In this document: positions 52,110-59,650 of the stretch, piece by piece
Layout of the letters: every line of letters starts with the position of its first letter
Position numbering within the stretch: the stretch's first letter is position 1
Origin: Polynucleobacter sp. 30F-ANTBAC
GTDB lineage: Bacteria; Pseudomonadota; Gammaproteobacteria; Burkholderiales; Burkholderiaceae
Direction of reading: 5' to 3'
DNA: 64,000 nucleotides
Assembly (NCBI RefSeq): GCF_018882385.1
Contig: NZ_JACVON010000001.1
Location: 976,942 to 1,040,941, forward strand
The notes under the pieces: generated by a model
Databases searched by the model: none
What the model was told of the DNA's origin: nothing
The model's input: only the letters and a program-made list of their open reading frames with translations
Translations under genes and position numbers: made by a program

Positions 52110-52547
52110 TTATGAAGCGGCTTTGGCTCGAGCCTCTATTTCAGCTTTTCGCAAAATAGCAGCAGCCACACCACCAATACCCCAATTATCAGGCTTGCAA
52201 TTGGCAATATGAACCCGGATACGATTTTTTTCAGTACCTAAATGCTGGGCCAATACATTCGTGACACCTGCAATCACCTGATGGTGTTGTTCTGCTGAAC
52301 GACCTTCCATCAATACCATCTCAACATAGGGCATCTCAACCTGGCCCCGTGGTTTAACTTTTAAAACTTCACTGGCTGGCTGCCCTTCAATCCCCCAAAG
52401 GTCAGGATCAATTTCTGTCACCCACACCTCTAGTCGATCTTTAGGTGCTGCCAATACGTCAATCATGACTTGAGAAACATCACGAATAACGTTTTTTAAA
52501 GTTTCCTTAGAATGCCCCTGCAAAATATTGATATGTGCTACTGGCAT
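52110..52547 (-). CDS. Two-domain tautomerase (4-OT-like fusion)
   Basis: A 145-residue protein made of two 4-oxalocrotonate-tautomerase-like halves. The first starts MPVAHINILQGHSKETLKNV with Pro as residue 2; the second starts at about residue 72 with MPYVEMVLMEGRSAEQHHQV. Both halves end in a related motif (WGIEGQPA and WGIGGVAA), which shows internal duplication. Predicted role: isomerise 2-hydroxymuconate or a related enol between ring cleavage and decarboxylation. It is 30 bases downstream of the SDR gene and upstream of the hydratase/decarboxylase gene. Confidence 0.82.
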   Translation of the reverse strand: MPVAHINILQGHSKETLKNVIRDVSQVMIDVLAAPKDRLEVWVTEIDPDLWGIEGQPASEVLKVKPRGQVEMPYVEMVLMEGRSAEQHHQVIAGVTNVLAQHLGTEKNRIRVHIANCKPDNWGIGGVAAAILRKAEIEARAKAAS

Positions 52548-52577
52548 ATATATTCCTTTAGATAATTAATTTTATAA

Positions 52578-53351
52578 TTAAGGTAAGCCACGACGACGCC
52601 CTGAATCCAACATCAATGATGAACCTGCCATCGCATCAGCCTCAGGTGCTAACAACAAGCAAATACCCCACGCCACCTGTTGCGGTGTTGTAAACGCATG
52701 AATCGCAGATTCCTCTTTTAATTCATCAAATACTTCTTCAACAGAAATACCGCGTTGAGCAGCACGGGTATTGGCTACATTGCGTAAACGTTCTGTATCT
52801 GCCGGACCTGGAGCCACTAGATGAGCAGTAATGCCTCGGGCACCTAAGGCCCAACTAAATTGACGCATCAAATTTGTTAAACCTGCATTGGCAACACCAG
52901 CTGTTGCTGCATAGGCTGTCGGTTCAAAGCCATAATGCCCACCAACGGCCACTAAACGTGAACCACGCACCAAATGTGCATCCACAGCACGCTGTAAACG
53001 CATCATGCCGCCAGCTTTAATATTGATTGCTTGTGAAAGTGCCAACGGGTTAGCCTCTAAAACACCCCCTGCAACTGGAACACCAGCTGCATGAACCACC
53101 ATACGAACGGTGCGATTCATTTTAGTCACAACTGCTTTAATTTTCTCTATAGCAGAATCATCACCAATATCAGCAATGCAATAACTCATATGCTCTGAGC
53201 TACTCACCAACTTTTTTAAATCATCCTCTGATCGCCCAACTGCAATGAGATGCAATCCAGATTCCACTAAGCGCCTTGCAACTGTTTCACCTAATGCCCC
53301 AGTTGCACCAACCATGACCACTAATTCACGCTCTTGACTGGAAGTTGTCAT
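52578..53351 (-). CDS. SDR-fold protein lacking catalytic Ser and Lys
   Basis: The Rossmann fold of a short-chain dehydrogenase is clear: VVMVGATGALGETVARRLVE for the nucleotide loop, VVHAAGVPVAGGVLE for the NAG-like motif, and ALGARGITAHLVAPGPADTE. The active site is degenerate: where YxxxK is expected the chain reads YAATAG, so Lys is Ala, and the Ser position reads VGGH. It may therefore bind a nucleotide without being a normal dehydrogenase, or use another mechanism. Length 257. It lies directly after catechol 2,3-dioxygenase, where an aldehyde dehydrogenase or hydrolase is usual. Confidence 0.85.
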   Translation of the reverse strand: MTTSSQERELVVMVGATGALGETVARRLVESGLHLIAVGRSEDDLKKLVSSSEHMSYCIADIGDDSAIEKIKAVVTKMNRTVRMVVHAAGVPVAGGVLEANPLALSQAINIKAGGMMRLQRAVDAHLVRGSRLVAVGGHYGFEPTAYAATAGVANAGLTNLMRQFSWALGARGITAHLVAPGPADTERLRNVANTRAAQRGISVEEVFDELKEESAIHAFTTPQQVAWGICLLLAPEADAMAGSSLMLDSGRRRGLP

Positions 53352-53422
53352 TTTTAACCTCTAAAAAAATGGTCACTTAGTAAGCAACTAAGTGACCGAT
53401 CTGACCATTAAATAAACAAAAC

Positions 53423-54355
53423 TTAACTAACGATGGTCAAGAACGATTCATGCAACTTGCCAGTCGTATGATCTAAACCATAACCAAACTCATCAAATGT
53501 CCACTTAATTGGCTCCCAATCTGGATATGGCTCATAACTTCCGCAGAATGTTTCAAAGCGATTGCCTGATGGATCCCATGCATAAATGGTTGTGCCACGG
53601 GTAACGCCATGACGCGTTGGACTGATATCAACAGGGACTTTGTTCATGCCAATAATGTCTGCAGCACGTAAAACTTTTTCCCATGACTCTAGACGGTAAG
53701 AGATATGGTGCAATTTACCTGGCTCTGGGTGCTCAACAAAGGCGATATCGTGAGCCTTATGAGAGCAACTCATGAAGAAAGCGGCTGTATGCTCGCCATC
53801 TGGTGCCATCACATATTCAACCACTCTAAAACCTAGAACCTTGGTGAATAATTCTTTATTGCCCTGAATATTCGGACCATACAGCAAGCAATGATCCATA
53901 CGGATTGGTGCAATACCATGTTCAGCCGTTTTAGGATTCCATGGTCCTGGATTCACCAAACCTGATCCATTACCAATTTGTTTCTTTTCAGCATAAAGTT
54001 CAAAGAAGTGACCTGATGGCGCTTGAAAACGAACACGCTCACCAGTTTCTAATAACTCACCTGCTGGAATACGCTCGGTTTTAACACCGTAAGCATTTAA
54101 ATCTTTTTCTAATTGATTGAGCGTTGGTACATCTAAAACTTTAAAGCCAAAAAAATCAATGCCCGCACGATCCGCTTGACGAATGATCACGCTACTATGA
54201 TCGCGCTCATCCCAAGCTTTGAAGTAATAACGACCTGTGGCATCCTTACCAGTCTCGACCAAACCCAAAACATTTCTATAAAAATGTAATGCCTCTTCTA
54301 AATCTAACACGCGAATTTGTGCGTGACCCGGTCTTAATACGCCTGTCATTGCCAT
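53423..54355 (-). CDS. Catechol 2,3-dioxygenase (extradiol, two-domain)
   Basis: This non-haem Fe(II) enzyme opens catechol to 2-hydroxymuconic semialdehyde. It has two vicinal-oxygen-chelate domains. The iron ligands match XylE/DmpB: His155 in RMDHCLLYGPN, His216 in GKLHHISYRLE and Glu268 in NRFETFCGSYEPYPDW; second-sphere His201, His248 and Tyr258 are also present. Length 310 versus 307 in XylE. AGGAG lies seven bases before the ATG. It starts a transcript separate from dmpLNO, as a strong terminator lies between. No reactivating ferredoxin gene (xylT/dmpQ) is present. Confidence 0.95.
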   Translation of the reverse strand: MAMTGVLRPGHAQIRVLDLEEALHFYRNVLGLVETGKDATGRYYFKAWDERDHSSVIIRQADRAGIDFFGFKVLDVPTLNQLEKDLNAYGVKTERIPAGELLETGERVRFQAPSGHFFELYAEKKQIGNGSGLVNPGPWNPKTAEHGIAPIRMDHCLLYGPNIQGNKELFTKVLGFRVVEYVMAPDGEHTAAFFMSCSHKAHDIAFVEHPEPGKLHHISYRLESWEKVLRAADIIGMNKVPVDISPTRHGVTRGTTIYAWDPSGNRFETFCGSYEPYPDWEPIKWTFDEFGYGLDHTTGKLHESFLTIVS

Positions 54356-54507
54356 CTAACTTCTCCTTGCTGTTAGTTGAAAGAAACATATCCTTCAACA
54401 CTGATTAAATGTTTTTTTACTTTAATGATTGTGATACTTAAAAACTGGTAAATCAATCAGAATTTTCCCTAGAATAAAAAATATATATTGAGGCTGAAAC
54501 CCTTTGC

Positions 54508-54518
54508 TGACAATGTCA
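54508..54518. promoter_or_regulatory. Small palindrome upstream of catechol dioxygenase
   Basis: TGACAATGTCA is a perfect 5-1-5 palindrome in the 289-base gap before the dioxygenase gene, about 153 bases upstream of its start. No -24/-12 element is seen in this gap. The palindrome may be an operator; the gap is otherwise AT-rich and non-coding. Confidence 0.35.
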
Positions 54519-54593
54519 TCAGAGCGACTAAGTTAAATCTCAGAGACCTTTTTTAATCTAAAGAAAGAATTAATAAATTAAATTTATTAGAAA

Positions 54594-54622
54594 TGAAAAA
54601 GGCGCACGAGGCGCCTTTTTCA
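54594..54622 (-). terminator. Strong terminator after dmpLNO
   Basis: TGAAAAAGGCGC and GCGCCTTTTTCA form a perfect 12-base stem with a five-base loop; on the minus strand the second arm supplies CCTTTTTCA. It lies 23 bases after the dmpO stop and separates the hydroxylase operon from the catechol dioxygenase transcript. Confidence 0.85.
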
Positions 54623-54644
54623 TTATCAACATCACATACAGTGT

Positions 54645-55004
54645 TTAGAAACAAATTCCAAATAGGCCATCTAGTCCTGGTGTTTGGAAACGCAAACAGT
54701 CTTTGTGACCAATGCCATTATCAGCCAATGATTTTTCATAATCAGGTTGAAATGGTTTGTTGTCTTTTAACCAAGTCACCTTTGACCAATCAATTTTGGC
54801 AAAGTCAGGATGCGCTCCATAAGACTGCGCCAAAGGCCCACCGAATAGATCGCTGAACTTCATCACAGGTGGCAATGGGAAAGCTGCTGTGCCATAAAAC
54901 ATCAAATGCTTATCCCATCCCACGTACAACAACTGATTGCCATGGAACTTATCCGCGGCATCCTTTGAAGGGAACTTATATTCTGAAATTGCTGCAACTG
55001 CCAT
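54645..55004 (-). CDS. dmpO: Phenol hydroxylase P4 subunit
   Basis: P4 (DmpO/PhyD) is the small gamma subunit of the hexameric hydroxylase core. Signature stretches are MAVAAISEYKFPSKDAADKF, LLYVGWDKHLMFYGTAAFPL, PPVMKFSDLFGGPLAQSYG and IGHKDCLRFQTPGLDGLFG. Length 119 is full. GGGGGATTT precedes the ATG, 11 bases after dmpN. The reductase gene dmpP normally follows but here a terminator does. Confidence 0.95.
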   Translation of the reverse strand: MAVAAISEYKFPSKDAADKFHGNQLLYVGWDKHLMFYGTAAFPLPPVMKFSDLFGGPLAQSYGAHPDFAKIDWSKVTWLKDNKPFQPDYEKSLADNGIGHKDCLRFQTPGLDGLFGICF

Positions 55005-55015
55005 AAATCCCCCTA

Positions 55016-56563
55016 TTAGTTTTTAGTTGCTTGATCACGCCATTGAGCGAAATTTTTCTGATCTTCTGAACCTTGGAATGGACCATTCTCACGCCCCCAA
55101 TCCAAGTCATAGTATTCAGCCACTGCTCTTACAGGATCAAAGCCTTCAACTGTTGGGTTAGTACCCTCTACAAAGTTTGTTCCCTGGAAAATTTGATGCA
55201 CAGGCAACCAAGATTGAACATATTTCTCTGGCTCGTCATCAAAAATCTTATGGCAATGTGTTGAACAGAATTGGAACTTCTCACCCATATAAGTGCCTTC
55301 TTCATACGCCAATTGAGTCGGATCATCTGGCTCTGTATAGAACACAGGAATCTGACAAACTTGGCATAAACGCGGTAAACCTTTTGAGAAGAATGGCTTA
55401 CCTTCATCTTCCAACTTCTGGAAATACTCAAAACGAGGACGATAGTATTTAGGGAATGTGTCTGGATACTTTGCATCCAACCAATCCAACTCTTCCTTAT
55501 TTGGAATCCAAGTATGGAAGTTAGTTAAGTAGTTAGCACTGTTAAATGTTAACCAAGCTTGATGAGTAATATGACCTTTTTCTTTACGCACTTGCTCTAC
55601 ACACTCTGGCACCTTGATACCATAACGCGCCAAGTCGTTGAACAAGGCCATGCCGTTACCTTCAAAGTAGATCTCCCAAGCTTCTTTCCAGCTCATTACC
55701 CGCTTAGGTAACATATAGTCTTGCATCATGCCTACAAGCGTTAAGAGACGCACACCTCTCCAGCACCACTTATCAATCCACTTCTGAACGATAGGCACGT
55801 TTTGTGGATCTTGCTCTAACATGAACTTGATCACTTCAAGACCTAAAGTCATATGACGTGATTCATCAGACTGTGCTGAGAAACCAAATGTCATGGCAGC
55901 CATGTCACCGTTGTAGGCCGCACCTGATACAAATGGCACAAACAACAAGTTTGTTAATACATACTCAAATGAGAATGAAATCGCTGTAATAAATTCAAAT
56001 GGGCCAGCTGATAAAGCATCTTCAAAGAATGACTTTGGTACGGAGTAGTACCACATGCGGTCAGCTTTGTGATGCCAGTCATCTAAACCGTTGTAGAAAC
56101 GGTTGTAGTTAGACATCGCGTGAATCTGTGTTTGTGCATGACGTAATTCGTCAATTGATTGCATTTGGCAAGCAACTGATGCGCCAACACCTTTGAATTC
56201 ACGGCCTAAACGCGCATAACCTTTGTGTGCTTCATATTCCAAAGGCGTAATACCGTTTAACCATAGTTTCAACGCATTAACATAACGCGCATCAGTCACT
56301 GTTAGATGACCATTGTTTTGAGAGAACGCATCAATAATGGCATATAGCTTGCGCTCTTTTTCTGCTTGGTATTTCCAGTAAGCATCCACTGTTAAACGGA
56401 ATGGGTCTTCCCATTTATCCCAATCGTGAATCTTGATACCTTCATAAGCCAATTGAGGATAAATATCCTCTTCTTTTTGATAAGTCGCATCCCAAGCTAA
56501 ATCGCGCGTCATTAAGTGATAACGCTCTTTTAAACCTAACTTCTTCTTTACATTCATATCCAT
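55016..56563 (-). CDS. dmpN: Phenol hydroxylase P3 (di-iron oxygenase) subunit
   Basis: DmpN is the catalytic alpha subunit that hydroxylates phenol to catechol at a carboxylate-bridged di-iron centre. Iron-ligand motifs are PLEYEAHKGYARLGREF, QSIDELRHAQTQIHAM, ISFSFEYVLTNLLFVPF and FSAQSDESRHMTLGLEVIKF. The YHS-like C-terminal metal motif LCQVCQIPVFYTEP with FCSTHCHKIFDDEPEKYV is also present, and the end is GSEDQKNFAQWRDQATKN. Length 515 is full. It begins only 21 bases after dmpL, so the dmpM gene that normally sits here is absent. Confidence 0.97.
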   Translation of the reverse strand: MDMNVKKKLGLKERYHLMTRDLAWDATYQKEEDIYPQLAYEGIKIHDWDKWEDPFRLTVDAYWKYQAEKERKLYAIIDAFSQNNGHLTVTDARYVNALKLWLNGITPLEYEAHKGYARLGREFKGVGASVACQMQSIDELRHAQTQIHAMSNYNRFYNGLDDWHHKADRMWYYSVPKSFFEDALSAGPFEFITAISFSFEYVLTNLLFVPFVSGAAYNGDMAAMTFGFSAQSDESRHMTLGLEVIKFMLEQDPQNVPIVQKWIDKWCWRGVRLLTLVGMMQDYMLPKRVMSWKEAWEIYFEGNGMALFNDLARYGIKVPECVEQVRKEKGHITHQAWLTFNSANYLTNFHTWIPNKEELDWLDAKYPDTFPKYYRPRFEYFQKLEDEGKPFFSKGLPRLCQVCQIPVFYTEPDDPTQLAYEEGTYMGEKFQFCSTHCHKIFDDEPEKYVQSWLPVHQIFQGTNFVEGTNPTVEGFDPVRAVAEYYDLDWGRENGPFQGSEDQKNFAQWRDQATKN

Positions 56564-56584
56564 GATTTATATCTCCGTCTCTAA

Positions 56585-57586
56585 TTATTGGAAATTCAAC
56601 TCAATACCGATTTTTTTAGCACGCTCTTGCAATGCCAAAGAAACGTCTGCTAATGCTGCATCTGCCTCAACACCTAAAGCAATCTTTGCTACTGGTACCA
56701 ATGCATCTCTTGATTTCTTAGCCCAAGCACTGGCCCACTCACTTAACAATTCTTTGTTTTCTGGTGATTCAGCTGCAGCAGCTTTTAGAACAGCATCAAC
56801 CCACTTTGCTGTTTCAGCTTGCCAGTCAGCCATAAACACCGTCATCATGCCGATCGTTGGACCTGATTTAACTGCCCAAACACCATCAACAGCTTCTTTG
56901 TAAATCAATGGATAAAGTAAGCCGTCCAATGCAAAGTTTTGCGCCACAAATAACTCCATCACATCACGAGTCACTAAAGTCTCTTCAATGTATTGGCGCA
57001 ATGGCTGCCAATCAGCATCTTTTTCCCAAGCCGCTTTACCAGCTTTTAGATCATCAACGTCACCTAAAGCCAAACCTAGACGAGTTAAATATTGAGCAAT
57101 ACCTAAATGGTCAAAACTTGCATAAGTACAAGCTTGATTAAGTGCAGTACCGTAAGCATAAGCAGCCATACAGTTATTGTTCATATTGGCGCCCCAAGCC
57201 ACATGGCGAAGAGGCATCAATGTTTTAAGAGCAATCGCTTTAACTTCAGCATTAAGAGAGGTCTCTAAGCCACGCTCTTCAATAAAGTCAAAACTCTTTT
57301 CAATTGCATCTTGCTGACGAGCGCGCGCTTGAGTGTAAGTACCATAGTAGAACTGACGTGGATCTTTTAAAACATACCAATCTTTTAAAACAATCTTCGT
57401 ACGACGCACATCATGGATCTCACGCTCTGGATCCCATGTTGGTCTGTAATGAAAGTTATCGGTAGGCTGAAGATCATAAGTAGCTTCTTGATAACGGGTT
57501 GCTACCTTGTCGCCAAAACGCTTTTCAAGATGCTTAAAGGTATTTCTAAGCGGCTTTAAAGCAATCGTCTGTAAATCAACTTGCAT
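56585..57586 (-). CDS. dmpL: Phenol hydroxylase P1 subunit
   Basis: DmpL is the beta subunit that packs on DmpN. It has the family features VDLQTIALKPLRNTFKHLEK, WDPEREIHDVRRTKIVLKDW, the DPRQFYYGTYTQARARQQDA segment, and MPLRHVAWGANMNNNCMAAY. Length 333 matches. GGAG lies eight bases before the ATG. It is the first gene of the operon; the assembly factor dmpK that usually comes first is missing, and the sigma-54 promoter lies 62 bases upstream. Confidence 0.96.
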   Translation of the reverse strand: MQVDLQTIALKPLRNTFKHLEKRFGDKVATRYQEATYDLQPTDNFHYRPTWDPEREIHDVRRTKIVLKDWYVLKDPRQFYYGTYTQARARQQDAIEKSFDFIEERGLETSLNAEVKAIALKTLMPLRHVAWGANMNNNCMAAYAYGTALNQACTYASFDHLGIAQYLTRLGLALGDVDDLKAGKAAWEKDADWQPLRQYIEETLVTRDVMELFVAQNFALDGLLYPLIYKEAVDGVWAVKSGPTIGMMTVFMADWQAETAKWVDAVLKAAAAESPENKELLSEWASAWAKKSRDALVPVAKIALGVEADAALADVSLALQERAKKIGIELNFQ

Positions 57587-57647
57587 ATTTTTGCTCCATA
57601 AAGGTGAAGGCTTGCACTAAAATTGTTTATTACTCCTTTGTAATAAT

Positions 57648-57662
57648 GCAAAGATCGTGCCA
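57648..57662 (-). promoter_or_regulatory. Sigma-54 promoter of dmpLNO
   Basis: On the minus strand TGGCAC, five bases, TTGC: the exact -24/-12 consensus with correct spacing. Transcription would start near 57636, about 50 bases before dmpL. Sigma-54 promoters need an activator such as the adjacent dmpR product. Confidence 0.92.
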
Positions 57663-57742
57663 AACCCTATCTAGCTCAATGTTTATAGGCGTTGCAGGCG
57701 ACTGATTCAGGGAAAACCACTAAGGTTTAGGGTGTTCAAAAA

Positions 57743-57758
57743 GTTACAATTTTGTAAA
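57743..57758. promoter_or_regulatory. Upstream activating site 2 (proximal)
   Basis: GTTACAATTTTGTAAA contains TTACAA-TT-TTGTAA, a near-perfect dyad about 80-95 bases upstream of the -24 element. Its centre is 31 bases (three helical turns) from the distal site. Confidence 0.8.
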
Positions 57759-57773
57759 GCGTGTAACTTCGAT

Positions 57774-57789
57774 GTTACAAATTTGTAAC
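57774..57789. promoter_or_regulatory. Upstream activating site 1 (distal)
   Basis: GTTACAAATTTGTAAC is a perfect 16-base palindrome. With the proximal copy it forms a tandem enhancer as found for XylR/DmpR-class activators, though the half-site differs from their TTGATCAA-type sequence as I remember it. Confidence 0.82.
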
Positions 57790-57826
57790 TTGGATGACTT
57801 TTACTCTTTAGATCCGTTTAAATGAG

Positions 57827-59500
57827 TTACTTCTTGTCTTCTTTTTCAAGGCAATAAGCCACTTGGCGTCTCGTAACACCTAGTAACTCTGCTGCTTTGG
57901 CTATATTGCCCCCGGTTTTCTTTAAAGCAGCCTCCATCAGCATTAATTCACAGTTTTCCAAAGAAATACCATCCTTGATCATTTCCTCAATCAAGTTATT
58001 TATTGAGGATTTGCTCTGTGTATTAACTCTGCCTTGAGGGCTTAACTCAACTTCATCTGGGAGAAGATCGGCTACCCCAGCAAATAAATGCTTTAGTTCT
58101 ATCATTTCATCAGAAGCAGTTAATAAAACACCGCGCTCCATCATATTTTCTAGCTCACGGATATTTCCAGGCCAGGTATAAGTCATGAGCATCTTCATGG
58201 CCTTATCTGTCACACCTGCAATTCTCTTGTTATGCAATAAAGCATATTTCTTGATGAACGCTTCCAAGAGCAAAGGTATATCTGCTTTTCTATCTCGCAA
58301 GGGCGGAATGTTCACTGGGTAGGCATTTAAGCGGTAGTACAAATCAGCTCTAAATTTGCCATCTTTAACAGCTTGCTGCAAATTCACATTGGTGGCGGCG
58401 ATTAACCGAACATTCACTTTGCGCGTCTTGATATCTCCCAAGCGCTCCAATTCACCACTCTCCAGCACACGTAACAACTTCACTTGAGCTGCCGGTGTTA
58501 AATCACCCACCTCATCTAAAAATAACGTGCCATTATTGGCTCTTTCAAACCTACCTGGACGTGCTTGTTGCGCACCTGTAAACGCGCCCTTTTCAACACC
58601 GAATAATTCAGACTCTAAAAGATCATTCGGTATAGCAGCGCAATTTAAGGCCACAAATGGCTGAGTAGCACGATCACTGTTGTCATGGATCCAATGCGCA
58701 AATACTTCTTTACCAACACCGGTCTCGCCTAATAATAAAACGGTAATGGGTTTTGCAGCAGCAGTGGATGCTAAATCCAAAGCTTCTTTAAATGTTTCAG
58801 ATTCACCAATAACACTCGCTGGAAGTGCTGTTTTATTCAGCGATGCTCTTAAGCTCACAACCTCTTCTTGAAGATCAATCAAGCGCCCAGCAATATTTTC
58901 TGGTTTGTAATACTTTAAGTAATCTTCGGAGTCTTCCCAATGCTCTAGGAGGCGAGCTTCGATATAACAATGATGATCGCCTTTACACACACATTGAGTT
59001 TCTTTGAATATCACAGGACGACCAACAAAAGTTGATACATAACCGGATGCATAACCTACCTGCGTCCAACACTCAGCGTCTGTGCCTACGCCAAACTCTT
59101 GTAAATGCGTTTGAGCTTCCCACGAGTTCTCCCATACGAACTCACCGGCAAACTTACCATTTGGGATGTCCATTTCTAGCTTACGTTTCTCAACGCGGAC
59201 CATGCCCTTAAATGAATGCAACATGGGTCCCAACATGATGCCCGCTTCAGGGCAATCATTGCTAGGCAAGCTCTTAGCTAATTCAGCGTCACGCACACCT
59301 GAGGCATAACCCAAGCGGACCAATAAGCCTCGTGCACGCTCTAAACCCAATGATTGAATGATTTCATTGCGAAAAGCACCCATAGCAGCTACGTGCATGA
59401 GCATCATGCGATTTTCACCTAACCAAATTTCCCCTGTTTCAAAAGAAAATTTCAGCTTAGAGCGCAAATCAATGAGTTCTGGTTCCAGAACCTTTTTCAA
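57827..59500 (-). CDS. dmpR: Phenol-sensing sigma-54 activator, DmpR/MopR class
   Basis: An NtrC-like activator that switches on phenol hydroxylase when it binds phenols. Order: XylR_N/V4R sensor (1-200), linker helix (205-225), AAA+ domain with Walker A GETGVGKE (258-265), sigma-54 contact GAFTGA (305-310) and Walker B LFLDEVGD (326-333), and a Fis-type helix-turn-helix at the end ([18 protein letters not shown]). The sensor has Cys144, Glu167, Cys170 and Cys178 at the spacing of the MopR zinc site (C155, E178, C181, C189 from memory), and His95 and Trp123 at the same offset as its phenol-binding pair H106/W134. Length 557. It lies upstream of dmpL on the same strand. Confidence 0.95.
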   Translation of the reverse strand: MKKVLEPELIDLRSKLKFSFETGEIWLGENRMMLMHVAAMGAFRNEIIQSLGLERARGLLVRLGYASGVRDAELAKSLPSNDCPEAGIMLGPMLHSFKGMVRVEKRKLEMDIPNGKFAGEFVWENSWEAQTHLQEFGVGTDAECWTQVGYASGYVSTFVGRPVIFKETQCVCKGDHHCYIEARLLEHWEDSEDYLKYYKPENIAGRLIDLQEEVVSLRASLNKTALPASVIGESETFKEALDLASTAAAKPITVLLLGETGVGKEVFAHWIHDNSDRATQPFVALNCAAIPNDLLESELFGVEKGAFTGAQQARPGRFERANNGTLFLDEVGDLTPAAQVKLLRVLESGELERLGDIKTRKVNVRLIAATNVNLQQAVKDGKFRADLYYRLNAYPVNIPPLRDRKADIPLLLEAFIKKYALLHNKRIAGVTDKAMKMLMTYTWPGNIRELENMMERGVLLTASDEMIELKHLFAGVADLLPDEVELSPQGRVNTQSKSSINNLIEEMIKDGISLENCELMLMEAALKKTGGNIAKAAELLGVTRRQVAYCLEKEDKK

Positions 59501-59551
59501 CGTTGTCTCCCATCATTAATTGATATTTAACAACTCTATTTTCGTCTATTT

Positions 59552-59565
59552 TTACAATTTTGTAA
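59552..59565. promoter_or_regulatory. Third enhancer-like site upstream of dmpR
   Basis: TTACAATTTTGTAA is identical over 14 bases to the core of the proximal activating site at 57743. It lies 52 bases upstream of the dmpR start, so the regulator may control its own gene. Confidence 0.65.
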
Positions 59566-59572
59566 CAAGAAA

Positions 59573-59604
59573 AAACCCTTAAGAACCGAAGCCCTTAAGG
59601 GTTT
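59573..59604 (-). terminator. Terminator after the DUF1329 gene
   Basis: AAACCCTTAAG and CTTAAGGGTTT make a perfect 11-base stem with a ten-base loop. On the minus strand the stem is followed by TTT then C, fitting a rho-independent terminator for the RND-DUF1302-DUF1329 transcript. Confidence 0.78.
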
Positions 59605-59610
59605 GAATAT

Positions 59611-59632
59611 TTAGGTTGGTCACCCAACCTAA
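59611..59632. repeat. Second hairpin after the DUF1329 gene
   Basis: TTAGGTTGG and CCAACCTAA form a nine-base stem with a four-base loop, just before the terminator on the minus strand. No T-run; probably stabilises the transcript's 3' end or aids termination. Confidence 0.55.
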
Positions 59633-59650
59633 ATTCACACAGAAACTAAA

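Noticed and set aside
54356..54644. A displaced dmpM (about 90 codons) in the gap before the dioxygenase gene
   Set aside because: The minus-strand sequence is AT-rich, contains a terminator and stops in the frames I read, and no DmpM-like residues are visible.
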